Origin: an uncultured Lachnospiraceae bacterium
GTDB taxonomy: Bacteria > Bacillota > Clostridia > Lachnospirales > Lachnospiraceae
DNA length: 44,938 nt
Assembly (NCBI GenBank): GCA_910579865.1
Contig: CAJTXA010000025.1
Span: 1 to 44,938, forward strand
Reading direction: 5' to 3'
Shown here one piece after another: positions 16,524 to 23,742 of this stretch (within the stretch, counting starts at the first letter, position 1; every line of letters begins with the position of its first letter). The position numbers were made by a program, and so were the translations under genes. The notes beneath the pieces are model-generated. The model was given only the letters and a program-made list of their open reading frames with translations. It ran no database searches and was not told the origin of the DNA.

Positions 16524-16538
16524 TTCTGCTCTATTTTT
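16508..16538 (+). terminator. Terminator embracing the GNAT stop codon
   Basis: TAGAGCAGA (16508-16516) pairs perfectly with TCTGCTCTA (16525-16533) around an 8-nt loop that contains the TAA stop (16521-16523), followed by TTTTT. It closes the GH35-GNAT unit. Confidence 0.85.
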
Positions 16539-16649
16539 ATAAAAAAATATTTTTTAATGAGACCAAATAGGGTTGTTTTTCATCTAATTTATGTAAAAAG
16601 AAAAGATGTCAGTGCACAAGACAGAATACAAGCCGGCAGAAAGGATATT

Positions 16650-17120
16650 ATGACAAAGGAGCAATTAGGAGATTTGATTATTTCATCAGAGGAAACGATG
16701 TACCATATAGCAAAAACTTTACTGCAAAATGATGCAGATTGTGCAGATGCAATACAAGAAGCAATTGTAAAAGCATTTTTGAATATTTCCACATTACGTA
16801 AAGATTCGTATGGAAAAACATGGTTAATCCGAATTGTAATCAATGAATGTTATGCAATTATGCGTCAAGAAAAGAAGTTAGTAGCTTTGGAGGATTATAT
16901 ACAAGAAGAGAAAATAGAAGAGGAAAGAGACTATTCTGATTTATATGAAGCAATCAGCCATCTTTCAGAGGAGATAAGACTTACAGTTACGCTTTACTAT
17001 ATGGAGGGGTATAGTGTGAAAGAGATTGCAGCCTTGATGGAAACAACAGAAAGTACAATAAAAAACCGTCTTGCACGGGCAAGAGCAAAGATAAAAACAG
17101 AGTTAGAATGGGCAAAGTGA
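16650..17120 (+). CDS. ECF-type RNA polymerase sigma factor
   Basis: Extracytoplasmic-function sigma factors redirect RNA polymerase in response to envelope or other signals. Region 2 is visible as YHIAKTLLQNDADCADAIQE through FLNISTLRKDSYGKTWLIRI, and region 4 as ISHLSEEIRLTVTLYYMEGY with the helix-turn-helix VKEIAALMETTESTIKNRLA. The ATG at 16650 (AAGG nearby) gives 156 residues, normal for the class; the frame is open from 16557 but that part does not resemble a sigma factor. It is followed by a membrane protein likely to be its partner anti-sigma factor. Target promoters are unknown. Confidence 0.9.
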   Translation: MTKEQLGDLIISSEETMYHIAKTLLQNDADCADAIQEAIVKAFLNISTLRKDSYGKTWLIRIVINECYAIMRQEKKLVALEDYIQEEKIEEERDYSDLYEAISHLSEEIRLTVTLYYMEGYSVKEIAALMETTESTIKNRLARARAKIKTELEWAK

Positions 17121-17171
17121 TAGGTAAATAAAGATAGATTTGTTGGTTGTCATAAAGTTTGGAGGTTGACA

Positions 17172-18593
17172 ATGAGATTAGAGAATTTAAAACAGGATTT
17201 TCCTAAAATGCCAGAGGAATTAAGAGAACGGATTGAGAGAGAGGTACAAAAACAAATAGGAACAACAAAAAAAGTAGAAAGAAGGAATACAGTTATAATA
17301 AAAAAATCTTTGATAGCAGCATTTGCAGCAGTAATGCTTTTGGCTACTACAGTATTTGCCGGAGTGATTTATCAGATGCGTAGTGAAATAAAAGGAAAAT
17401 ATGGGGTAAATATAAAAGGGTCAGTTGAGCCAGCGGAAAATGTTTCTACGATAAAAATGGAGGTATCTTATCTGCCAGAGGGAATGGTAGAAACAGAAGA
17501 TGGAAAATATAGTTATCAAGATGCTTTGAATAAGGGCGGAGTATCCATTTGTTTTTATCATATTGATACAGAAGATGCACAATTTGATTTATTGATGAAA
17601 AATGTAATTGAGAATGAGGACATTCAGATTGGAACTCATGATGGAGTTTATTTAAAATTGCATGAAAATAAAGAGGAAGAAATTTCGTTTAATCAACGTA
17701 TTTATGTTGCTTATACAGAATTTAGCTATGTGATGGAGATGTATGTTGCATCGGATGTATCAAAACAGGAGGCTTTAAAGATTGCAGAAGGGATTCAGCT
17801 TTTGTCAGATTCAAGTGAAGCAAAAGAAGGAGTGATACGCTCCTATAGTTGGAGTGATTATATAACATCTCAGACAGAACAAGAAAAAATAGTAAATGAT
17901 GATATATGGCAGGATCAATCGGTATTAAAAAATACACATAAAATAGGAGAGGCTTTTTTAGCATATCCAAAGGAAGAGGAATTAGACTTTGGGAAAATAG
18001 AGATTAAGGTGACAGATGTACAGATATCAGATCAGATAGAACTTTTAAATTTATCTAAGTTAGATGCAGATTTTAAAAGAGAAATTGAGAAGGAAATTGA
18101 TGCAGAAGGAAAGTTACTTCCTACTAAAATAAATTATATTAAATATGGAGATGGAATTCAGACAGTAGATCAAATTGTGGATAGTAGAGAAGTTCCACAG
18201 AAACTGGTATATGCTACAGTGGAATATACTAATATTGGAGAAGAGGAGTTGTCAGAAGTACTGTTTTTGGGGAGTCTTGTTAGAATTATAAAAGAGGGAA
18301 CTCAAGTAAAGATGTATGATGGAGAAGAGGCAAAAGAAGGTTCTGCATGGGACTGTGCACAGATAACAGGGGCAGCAAATTATTGGGAAATGTGGTATTA
18401 TGATGTACATGGCGGAGAGAAAGGGAACAACTATATTATGAATTTAAAGCCAGGGGAAACAGAGACAGTTCATATGGCATGGATTGTATCAGAGGAGGAG
18501 TTGGAGTATTTATATCTTAGCTTTGATACCTATGGATGTTATGAACTTAGTGAACATGCACTTGAAATTGGATATGTAGATATTCGACAGTAA
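17172..18593 (+). CDS. Membrane-anchored probable anti-sigma factor
   Basis: A 473-residue protein with a short cytosolic N-terminus (about 40 charged residues), one transmembrane segment at residues 42-66 (SLIAAFAAVMLLATTVFAGV) and a large extracytoplasmic part. This layout, 51 bases after an ECF sigma gene, is that of an anti-sigma factor which holds the sigma at the membrane. No zinc HxxxCxxC anti-sigma motif is visible; it resembles the Clostridia group with DUF4179/DUF4367-type outer domains. TTG at 17166 is in frame, but ATG at 17172 is seven bases from GGAGG (17161-17165) and is preferred. The outer domain (EVSYLPEGMVETEDGKYSYQ and on) presumably senses the signal. Confidence 0.7.
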   Translation: MRLENLKQDFPKMPEELRERIEREVQKQIGTTKKVERRNTVIIKKSLIAAFAAVMLLATTVFAGVIYQMRSEIKGKYGVNIKGSVEPAENVSTIKMEVSYLPEGMVETEDGKYSYQDALNKGGVSICFYHIDTEDAQFDLLMKNVIENEDIQIGTHDGVYLKLHENKEEEISFNQRIYVAYTEFSYVMEMYVASDVSKQEALKIAEGIQLLSDSSEAKEGVIRSYSWSDYITSQTEQEKIVNDDIWQDQSVLKNTHKIGEAFLAYPKEEELDFGKIEIKVTDVQISDQIELLNLSKLDADFKREIEKEIDAEGKLLPTKINYIKYGDGIQTVDQIVDSREVPQKLVYATVEYTNIGEEELSEVLFLGSLVRIIKEGTQVKMYDGEEAKEGSAWDCAQITGAANYWEMWYYDVHGGEKGNNYIMNLKPGETETVHMAWIVSEEELEYLYLSFDTYGCYELSEHALEIGYVDIRQ

Positions 18594-18603
18594 GAAGTAA
18601 TTG

Positions 18604-18640
18604 AAACGCTTGAGGTGTAGACTTCCCCAAGCGTTTTTTT
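18604..18640 (+). terminator. Terminator after the sigma/anti-sigma pair
   Basis: AAACGCTTG (18604-18612) pairs with the complementary CAAGCGTTT (from 18628), with a further GG/CC extension and a run of seven T. It lies between convergent genes; the U-tract exists only on the plus strand. Confidence 0.85.
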
Positions 18641-18666
18641 ATTAGAAAGAGATTTTGTTTTAGGAT

Positions 18667-19269
18667 TTATTCGCTGATAATAGTACCATTTGTTCCTATT
18701 ACAACAACATGCCAGGGGATAAATTTTTCACTTGCTTGCAGAGCAGTTTTTACAGCTTGTTCTAATCCGCCGCAACAAGGAACCTGCATACGTACAATTG
18801 TAAGACTTTTAATTGTATTATTGCGGATAATTTCAGTTAGTTTTTCAGCATAATTAATACCATCTAATTTTGGACATCCGATAAGTGTAATACGGTTGCG
18901 AATAAATTTGTTGTGGAAATTTCCATATGCATAGGCAGTACAATCAGCAGCAATGAGTAGATCTGCATTTTGAAAGTATGGGGCATAAGTTGGTGCAAGT
19001 TTTATTTGTACAGGCCATTGGGTAAGCTGACTATTATTTTCTGGATAATAAAGTGGATCGGAAGTTTGGTTTGAATGTTCTTGTTCAATAAAATAAATTG
19101 CTTTTGTTGGACAGGCAGGAAGACAATCTCCCAGTCCATCACAATAGTCAGCTCGGAGAAGTTTAGCCTTTCCATCTACCATACCAATTGCACCTTCATG
19201 GCAGGCAGCAGCACATGCACCACAGCCATTACATTTGTCTTCATCAATTTGAATTATTTTTCTTATCAT
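18667..19269 (-). CDS. Ferredoxin-like 4Fe-4S protein with C-terminal cysteine domain
   Basis: A 200-residue protein. The N-terminal 55 residues hold two iron-sulfur motifs: CNGCGACAAACHEG is a full CxxCxxCxxxC, while the second, CDGLGDCLPACP, has Leu where the second cysteine is expected. The C-terminal part contains further conserved-looking cysteines (AADCTAYAYG, LIGCPKLDG, QVPCCGGLEQ). Proteins of this kind are often found beside hybrid-cluster protein (hcp) genes or Crp/Fnr regulators in anaerobes and are thought to serve in redox or nitric-oxide stress; the exact reaction is unknown. AGGAGG precedes the ATG. A Crp/Fnr gene is divergent, 138 bases away. No hcp gene lies in the window. 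Confidence 0.75.
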   Translation of the reverse strand: MIRKIIQIDEDKCNGCGACAAACHEGAIGMVDGKAKLLRADYCDGLGDCLPACPTKAIYFIEQEHSNQTSDPLYYPENNSQLTQWPVQIKLAPTYAPYFQNADLLIAADCTAYAYGNFHNKFIRNRITLIGCPKLDGINYAEKLTEIIRNNTIKSLTIVRMQVPCCGGLEQAVKTALQASEKFIPWHVVVIGTNGTIISE

Positions 19270-19316
19270 TTTTTATCCTCCTAAGAATATAAGCTTTTCA
19301 TGAATTTTTTATTGCC

Positions 19317-19345
19317 TTGACTCTATAAGATTACTATAATATATT
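19317..19345 (+). promoter_or_regulatory. Promoter for the Crp/Fnr gene
   Basis: TTGACT (19317-19322) and TATATT (19340-19345) are 17 bases apart. The start site would lie near 19352, placing the palindrome at 19358-19377 just inside the transcript. Confidence 0.5.
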
Positions 19346-19357
19346 TGTTAAAAAAAA

Positions 19358-19377
19358 TCTGTTGTATTTCCAACAGA
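19358..19377 (+). promoter_or_regulatory. Palindromic operator between the ferredoxin and Crp/Fnr genes
   Basis: TCTGTTG (19358-19364) and CAACAGA (19371-19377) form a perfect inverted repeat with a 6-base centre. The inner TGTTG-N6-CAACA has exactly the half-site length and spacing of Crp/Fnr-family operators. It lies downstream of the regulator's promoter and upstream of the divergent 4Fe-4S gene, so it could repress one and influence the other. Binding by the neighbouring regulator is inferred. Confidence 0.6.
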
Positions 19378-19407
19378 AATAAAAAAATAGAGGAAGGAAT
19401 TAAAAAA

Positions 19408-20070
19408 ATGAAACAGTATTGGGAAGTTATAAAAAATTCTAGATTGTTTTTGGGAATAAAAGAGGAAGAAATAGAGGCTGTTTTAGAGTGTTTATCAGCA
19501 GAAGTACGTTTTTATCAAAAAGGAGAATTTATTTTTCAAATTGGTGAGTCTATTTCAGAAGTAGCGTTGTTGTTAGAAGGAAGTGTTTCTATTCAAAAGG
19601 AAGATTATTGGGGAAATCTTAGTATATTAAATGAAATTTCAAAAGGGGAAATTTTTGGAGAGACCTATGCTGTTTTAGAAAATGATATAATCATAAATAA
19701 TGTACTTGCAGTGACGAATTGTAAAGTATTATTTTTTCCTTTTTTTCATATTTTTAAGATGTGTTCCTCTCCTTGCAATTTTTATATACAATTGATTCAG
19801 AATTTTTTAGCGGTGATTGCATTTAAAAATAAAATGCTTGCACAAAAGCTAGAGCATTTGTCACAACGTACAACTCGTGAAAAGTTATTGTCTTATTTGT
19901 CAGAACAGTCTGTAAAAGCAGGGAGTTCTTCTTTTACAATTCCTTTTAATCGTCAGCAGTTGGCGGATTTTTTATCTGTTGATCGCAGTGCCATGTCCAA
20001 TGAATTATCAAAGATGAAGCAGGAGGGAAAAATAGATTTTTATCGAAGCTATTTTATACTAAAACAATAG
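19408..20070 (+). CDS. Crp/Fnr family transcriptional regulator
   Basis: A 220-residue regulator with an N-terminal cyclic-nucleotide-binding-like jelly roll (FYQKGEFIFQIGESISEVAL, LLEGSVSIQKEDYWGN, SKGEIFGETYAVLEN) and a C-terminal winged helix (TREKLLSYLSEQ ... NRQQLADFLSVDRSAMSNEL). The arginine-containing cAMP-binding motif is not evident, so the ligand is probably not cAMP; a haem or redox signal, as in HcpR-type members, is possible. ATG at 19408 behind AGGAAGGA is chosen; the TTG at 19345 would put the palindrome inside the gene. Its divergent neighbour is an iron-sulfur protein. Confidence 0.88.
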   Translation: MKQYWEVIKNSRLFLGIKEEEIEAVLECLSAEVRFYQKGEFIFQIGESISEVALLLEGSVSIQKEDYWGNLSILNEISKGEIFGETYAVLENDIIINNVLAVTNCKVLFFPFFHIFKMCSSPCNFYIQLIQNFLAVIAFKNKMLAQKLEHLSQRTTREKLLSYLSEQSVKAGSSSFTIPFNRQQLADFLSVDRSAMSNELSKMKQEGKIDFYRSYFILKQ

Positions 20071-20145
20071 TTTTTAATATTTTTATAAAGAAGTAGTTTG
20101 TTTACAGTTTGAATCATTTTAAAAGAAAATTATAGGAAAAAGAGA

Positions 20146-20173
20146 TTGATTTTTTAGAAATGTGTGTTAAGAT
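20146..20173 (+). promoter_or_regulatory. Candidate promoter for the PocR-type gene
   Basis: TTGATT (20146-20151) and TAAGAT (20168-20173) are 16 bases apart, about 50 bases before the TTG start. Confidence 0.4.
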
Positions 20174-20224
20174 GTATCCTGTGTTATTGGATTTTTATAA
20201 AGAGAAAGGAAAGGATGAAGAACT

Positions 20225-21004
20225 TTGGAAATATTGGATCTTGTTAATTTGGAAGAATTGCAAACAATGCAGGATACTTTTGCATTGGCAACAGGAATGG
20301 CAGCGGTTACAGTAGATAGAAATGGAGTATTTGTAACAAAGCCTAGTAATTTTTCTGATTTTTGTATGAAATATACAAGAAAATCAGAAATAGGTGTAAA
20401 ACGATGTGAACGTTGTGATGCAGAAGGGAAAGGAACCTATTTTTGCCATGCTGGATTGTTGGATTTTGCAGAACCTATTATTATAAATGGAGTACAATAT
20501 GGAAGTGTATTAGGCGGACAGGTTTTATCAAAAGAACCAGATGAAGAAAAATATAAAGAAATTGCAAGGGAACTTGGAATTTTAGAAGATAGCTATATTG
20601 AAGCATTAAGAAAAGTACCAATACGTTCGGAAGAAGCAATTCATGCTGCTAGCAGGTTACTAAAGGAACTTATAAATATGCTTATAAATTTTCGATATGA
20701 AAAGAAGAAAAATGAAACAAAATTAATTGTTTTAGATATGGAAATGGAAAATATGATTTCGAAAACAAAAGATATTGCGACTAGGGCAAAAAGTTTAGGA
20801 AGGATATCCAAAGAACAGACGATTCTTTCTTTAAATGCTTCAATTGAAGCAGGTCGTGCAGGAGATGCTGGAAAGGGATTTAGTATTGTAGCAAATCAAA
20901 TGGGAGAATTGGCAGAATCCTCTGCTGAGATTTACCAGGCTATTATAGAAGATGCGAATATAATACATACATCGGTAGAGCATTTAGAAGATGCATTTAA
21001 ATAA
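20225..21004 (+). CDS. Soluble PocR-domain protein with chemoreceptor signalling tip
   Basis: The N-terminal 160 residues are a PocR-type sensory domain: VNLEELQTMQDTFALATGMA, then a cysteine group in FCMKYTRKSEIGVKRCERCD and YFCHAGLLDFAEPI, then GGQVLSKEPDE. The C-terminal 80 residues match the tip of methyl-accepting chemotaxis proteins (ILSLNASIEAGRAGDAGKGF, SIVANQMGELAESSAEIYQA), the part that binds CheA/CheW. There is no transmembrane segment, HAMP domain or long methylation helices, so it is a 259-residue cytosolic minireceptor. The start is TTG at 20225 with AAGGA nine bases away; the next ATG (residue 15) would cut into the sensory domain. Ligand unknown. Confidence 0.8.
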   Translation: MEILDLVNLEELQTMQDTFALATGMAAVTVDRNGVFVTKPSNFSDFCMKYTRKSEIGVKRCERCDAEGKGTYFCHAGLLDFAEPIIINGVQYGSVLGGQVLSKEPDEEKYKEIARELGILEDSYIEALRKVPIRSEEAIHAASRLLKELINMLINFRYEKKKNETKLIVLDMEMENMISKTKDIATRAKSLGRISKEQTILSLNASIEAGRAGDAGKGFSIVANQMGELAESSAEIYQAIIEDANIIHTSVEHLEDAFK

Positions 21005-21024
21005 TAATTTTTATAGTTTATTTT

Positions 21025-21053
21025 AACCCGCACCAGTTGTTGTGCGGGTTTTT
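21025..21053 (+). terminator. Terminator after the PocR-type gene
   Basis: AACCCGCAC (21025-21033) pairs perfectly with GTGCGGGTT (21042-21050) around an 8-nt loop and runs into TTTTT. It lies between convergent genes. Confidence 0.9.
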
Positions 21054-21057
21054 CTTA

Positions 21058-21855
21058 TTATTCAGCAAATTGTTTTCCTGTATGATCCATATGAAATTCC
21101 CCAGTATGGATAAGTTTAGAAATAGGAACTATTTCATAACCTTGATTTTTTAGTCCTATGATTACGTTTTCTAGTGCATCTGCAGTATAAGTAGCCCCAT
21201 TGTGCATTAAAATAATTGCACCAGAATCTAGATTTTTATGGTTGACAACAGTTTTGATAATACTATCAATACCATAATCTTTCCAATCAAGACTGTCTAC
21301 TGACCATTGTATTGTATAATAACCTAAAGAGGTGGCAGCTTTTACTAAATCATTATCATAGTCACCATAAGGGGGACGAAATAAAGTCATTTCTACTCCA
21401 GTTAATTCCTTTACTTTATTGTGTACACTCATAAGTTCATCTTTTATTTCGGAATTGGTTAGTTTACTCATTTCTTTATGATTTTGGCTATGATTTCCTA
21501 AATCGTGCCCAGCAGCAGCAATTGCTTTTACATCTTCAGGGTAACTGTCTACCCATCCTCCAGTCATAAAAAAGGTTACACTAACATTTTGCTCTTTTAA
21601 GATTTCAAGGATTCGCTGGGTATCTTCGTTTCCCCAAGCTGCATCAAAAGAAAGAGCAACTTTTTTATCTGTGGTGTCAACACAGTAAATAGGAAGTTCA
21701 CGATTACCTACTGTAGTGTTAGTAGGCAGAACAGCTTCTGTACGTTTACAAAAGAGAATAGCAGTAATTGCCAATAGAAAAAGAATAGGTAGATATAAGT
21801 GTGTATGTAAAAAAGAAACCATTGTATGAAAAAAGGATGTAGAAGGTTGAGACAT
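21058..21855 (-). CDS. Membrane-anchored polysaccharide deacetylase (NodB family)
   Basis: NodB-homology enzymes remove N- or O-acetyl groups from chitin, peptidoglycan or related polymers. A single N-terminal membrane segment (LYLPILFLLAITAILF) is followed by the catalytic domain: LSFDAAWGNEDT carries the first-motif Asp, GHDLGNHSQNHKEM the metal-binding HxxxH, FRPPYGDYD the third motif, and ILMHNGATYTADAL the catalytic-side His. The motif-1 form SFDAAWG resembles the PdaB-type sporulation enzymes of Firmicutes. An ATG at 21912 extends the frame, but 21855 with GAGG upstream gives 265 residues and is preferred. Substrate is inferred to be peptidoglycan. Confidence 0.85.
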   Translation of the reverse strand: MSQPSTSFFHTMVSFLHTHLYLPILFLLAITAILFCKRTEAVLPTNTTVGNRELPIYCVDTTDKKVALSFDAAWGNEDTQRILEILKEQNVSVTFFMTGGWVDSYPEDVKAIAAAGHDLGNHSQNHKEMSKLTNSEIKDELMSVHNKVKELTGVEMTLFRPPYGDYDNDLVKAATSLGYYTIQWSVDSLDWKDYGIDSIIKTVVNHKNLDSGAIILMHNGATYTADALENVIIGLKNQGYEIVPISKLIHTGEFHMDHTGKQFAE

Positions 21856-22012
21856 AATAGAAAACCTCGAAATTTCTTTTATCATAATTATATGCAGACA
21901 GAAAAAGAACATACATAAAAGGAGGAAAGAAAAAATTCAGATAGCAATATAAATGGGATTGTGATAAGATTTTACTTAGAGAAATGATTCTTTTTGAAAA
22001 GAGAAAATATTT

Positions 22013-22041
22013 TTGAAAATGACCTTAAAATATGTTATAAT
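22013..22041 (+). promoter_or_regulatory. Strong promoter for the carboxypeptidase-like gene
   Basis: TTGAAA (22013-22018) and a perfect TATAAT (22036-22041) are 17 bases apart. The leader would be about 78 bases. Confidence 0.75.
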
Positions 22042-22125
22042 GAAAAAATAGGTAAATTTTATAGAAAGAGAAAAAATAGTTATATTGTATAAAAGGCAGC
22101 AGAAGAAAGATAAGAGGTTCAGAGG

Positions 22126-23703
22126 ATGATAAGATTAAAAAAAGTACAACGGTTTGCAGGTGGAATATGTGCATGTGTATTATTATTTCATACAATATTA
22201 CAGCCTGTTTATGCAGCAGAAATTGCAGGAGTGGATTCTCCTGTTTATGTGGTAATTGATTCGTATTCTGGAGAAATTCTTTATAGTAAGAATAAGGATC
22301 AAAGTATCTATCCAGCTAGTACAGTAAAACTAGTAACAGCAATGGTAGTTTTAGATGCTGTAGATAAAAATAAGACCATTACAGTTACAAATCAGATGCT
22401 TGGAACATTTCCATCTGATGTAGCAAAGATTGGTTTGAAAGTAGGAGGAACTTATACAGTATATGAGTTACTAGAACTTTTATTGGTTTCTTCTGCTGCA
22501 GATGCAGCAGAGGTATTAGCAGTTGGATGCTTTGGGAGCACAGAAAAATGTTTGAAAAAAATGAATGAAAAAGTGGCTTCAATGGGGTTGACTAAGACAC
22601 ATTTTGATAATACAGTAGGTCTTGATATTGGGAATAATTTTAAAAATACGTATACTACAGCAGCAGAATTTGCTGCACTTTCTCGTGTAGCAATGACTTA
22701 TCCGGAAATTAGAGAAATTGTTCGTGTGTTAGAGTATACTTTACCAGCCCGTACAAATAACGCAGCAATTACTAGAAAAACAACCAATTTGTTTTTGCGT
22801 GGCACGTATGAATATCCAAAGGATTTATATACAGTTATTGGAACAAAAACTGGAATTACACAGGCAGCAGGTAGAACATTGATTGCTACAGCAACAGATG
22901 GAACACATGAGGTAATCTGCTTAACTTATCTAAATCCAGATACAGAAGTAATGTATACATCAGCACAAAAAGCTTTGACTTATACGTTTACACAAAATAA
23001 ACTAAATAAAATTCATTTGACAGAAGCAGGGCCAGGCGCAGGACAGACAAATCCAGGAGGTAGTACAGACCTAGGAGGTGTATCAAATTCAGGAGGTAGT
23101 ACAGGCCCAGGAGGTGTATCAAACCCAGGAGGTAGTACAGGTCCAGGAGGTGTATCAAATTCAGGAGGCAGTACAGGTCCAGGAGGTGTATCAAATTCAG
23201 GAGGCGGTACAGGTCCAGGAGGTGTATCAAATCCAGGAGGCAGTACAGGTCCAGGAGGTGTATCAAATCCAGGAGGCGGTACAGGTCCAGGAGGTGTATC
23301 AAATCCAGGAGACGGTACAGGTCCAGGAGGTGTATCAAATCCAGGAAGCTCAGTTGGTTCAAATAGTTCAACTAATTCAGGGAGTTCTACTAAACCAGGA
23401 ACTTCTACAAGTCCAGAAAATTCTGCAGATTCAGGAAAAGTAAGTACATCAGATATTGGATGGAAAAAAGCAGCGAATGGAAGTTGGAATTATTATTTAG
23501 CGGATGGAAAGAAAAAGACAGGGTGGTTAATTAATGATTCCTATGAATGGTACTATTTTGATACTTCTGGTACAATGCAGACAGGTTGGGTAAAGTGGAA
23601 TAATAAGTGGTATTATATGGATAAAAGTTCTGGAAAAATGCTTGTCAGTACCACAACGCCAGATGGATATATAGTAGGTCCAGATGGTGTATGGATTGAA
23701 TAA
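22126..23703 (+). CDS. Secreted D-alanyl-D-alanine carboxypeptidase-like protein with repeat linker and wall-binding repeats
   Basis: DD-carboxypeptidases of the PBP5/S11 family trim the terminal D-Ala of peptidoglycan stem peptides. A signal peptide (residues 1-30, cleaved near VYAAE) precedes the serine-hydrolase domain: Ser65-xx-Lys68 in YPASTVKLVTA is the nucleophile motif and K241TG the third motif. The middle motif, normally SxN, reads Ser123-Ala-Ala125, so its asparagine is missing. Residues 317-412 are a linker of 12-residue repeats (GGVSNPGGSTGP). The C-terminus (WKKAANGSWNYYLADGKKKT and GWVKWNNKWYYMD) has choline-binding-like wall repeats. AGAGG precedes the ATG. Secreted and wall-attached; activity uncertain. 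Confidence 0.88.
   Translation: MIRLKKVQRFAGGICACVLLFHTILQPVYAAEIAGVDSPVYVVIDSYSGEILYSKNKDQSIYPASTVKLVTAMVVLDAVDKNKTITVTNQMLGTFPSDVAKIGLKVGGTYTVYELLELLLVSSAADAAEVLAVGCFGSTEKCLKKMNEKVASMGLTKTHFDNTVGLDIGNNFKNTYTTAAEFAALSRVAMTYPEIREIVRVLEYTLPARTNNAAITRKTTNLFLRGTYEYPKDLYTVIGTKTGITQAAGRTLIATATDGTHEVICLTYLNPDTEVMYTSAQKALTYTFTQNKLNKIHLTEAGPGAGQTNPGGSTDLGGVSNSGGSTGPGGVSNPGGSTGPGGVSNSGGSTGPGGVSNSGGGTGPGGVSNPGGSTGPGGVSNPGGGTGPGGVSNPGDGTGPGGVSNPGSSVGSNSSTNSGSSTKPGTSTSPENSADSGKVSTSDIGWKKAANGSWNYYLADGKKKTGWLINDSYEWYYFDTSGTMQTGWVKWNNKWYYMDKSSGKMLVSTTTPDGYIVGPDGVWIE
23074..23361 (+). repeat. 36-bp tandem repeat inside the carboxypeptidase gene
   Basis: Seven consecutive 36-base units (23074-23325) and one diverged partial unit encode GGVSN(P/S)G(G/D)(S/G)TGP. 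Differences between units are few, mostly tca/cca (Ser/Pro) and agt/ggt (Ser/Gly), which suggests recent slippage or recombination. The copy number is likely to vary between strains. Because the unit is a multiple of three, other frames are also open here but are not genes. Confidence 0.95.
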
Positions 23704-23742
23704 ACAATGAAATAAAAAATAAAATTTAGGAGGGATTAGGCG

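Noticed and set aside
16557..16649. N-terminal extension of the ECF sigma factor
   Set aside because: The frame is open from 16557, but the extra 31 residues do not look like a sigma factor and overlap the region just after a terminator; ATG at 16650 fits better.
19345..19407. TTG start extending the Crp/Fnr regulator
   Set aside because: It lacks a ribosome binding site, overlaps the likely -10 and would place the palindrome within the coding region.
23074..23361. Regular repeats considered as a CRISPR array
   Set aside because: Units are directly adjacent with no unique spacers and lie in frame inside a gene.
22988..23443. Long open frames on both strands through the carboxypeptidase repeats
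   Set aside because: The 36-bp unit is a multiple of three, so alternative frames stay open and give repetitive peptides (QVQEVYQIQEA, LLDLIHLLDLY). They have no ribosome binding sites and are by-products of the real frame.
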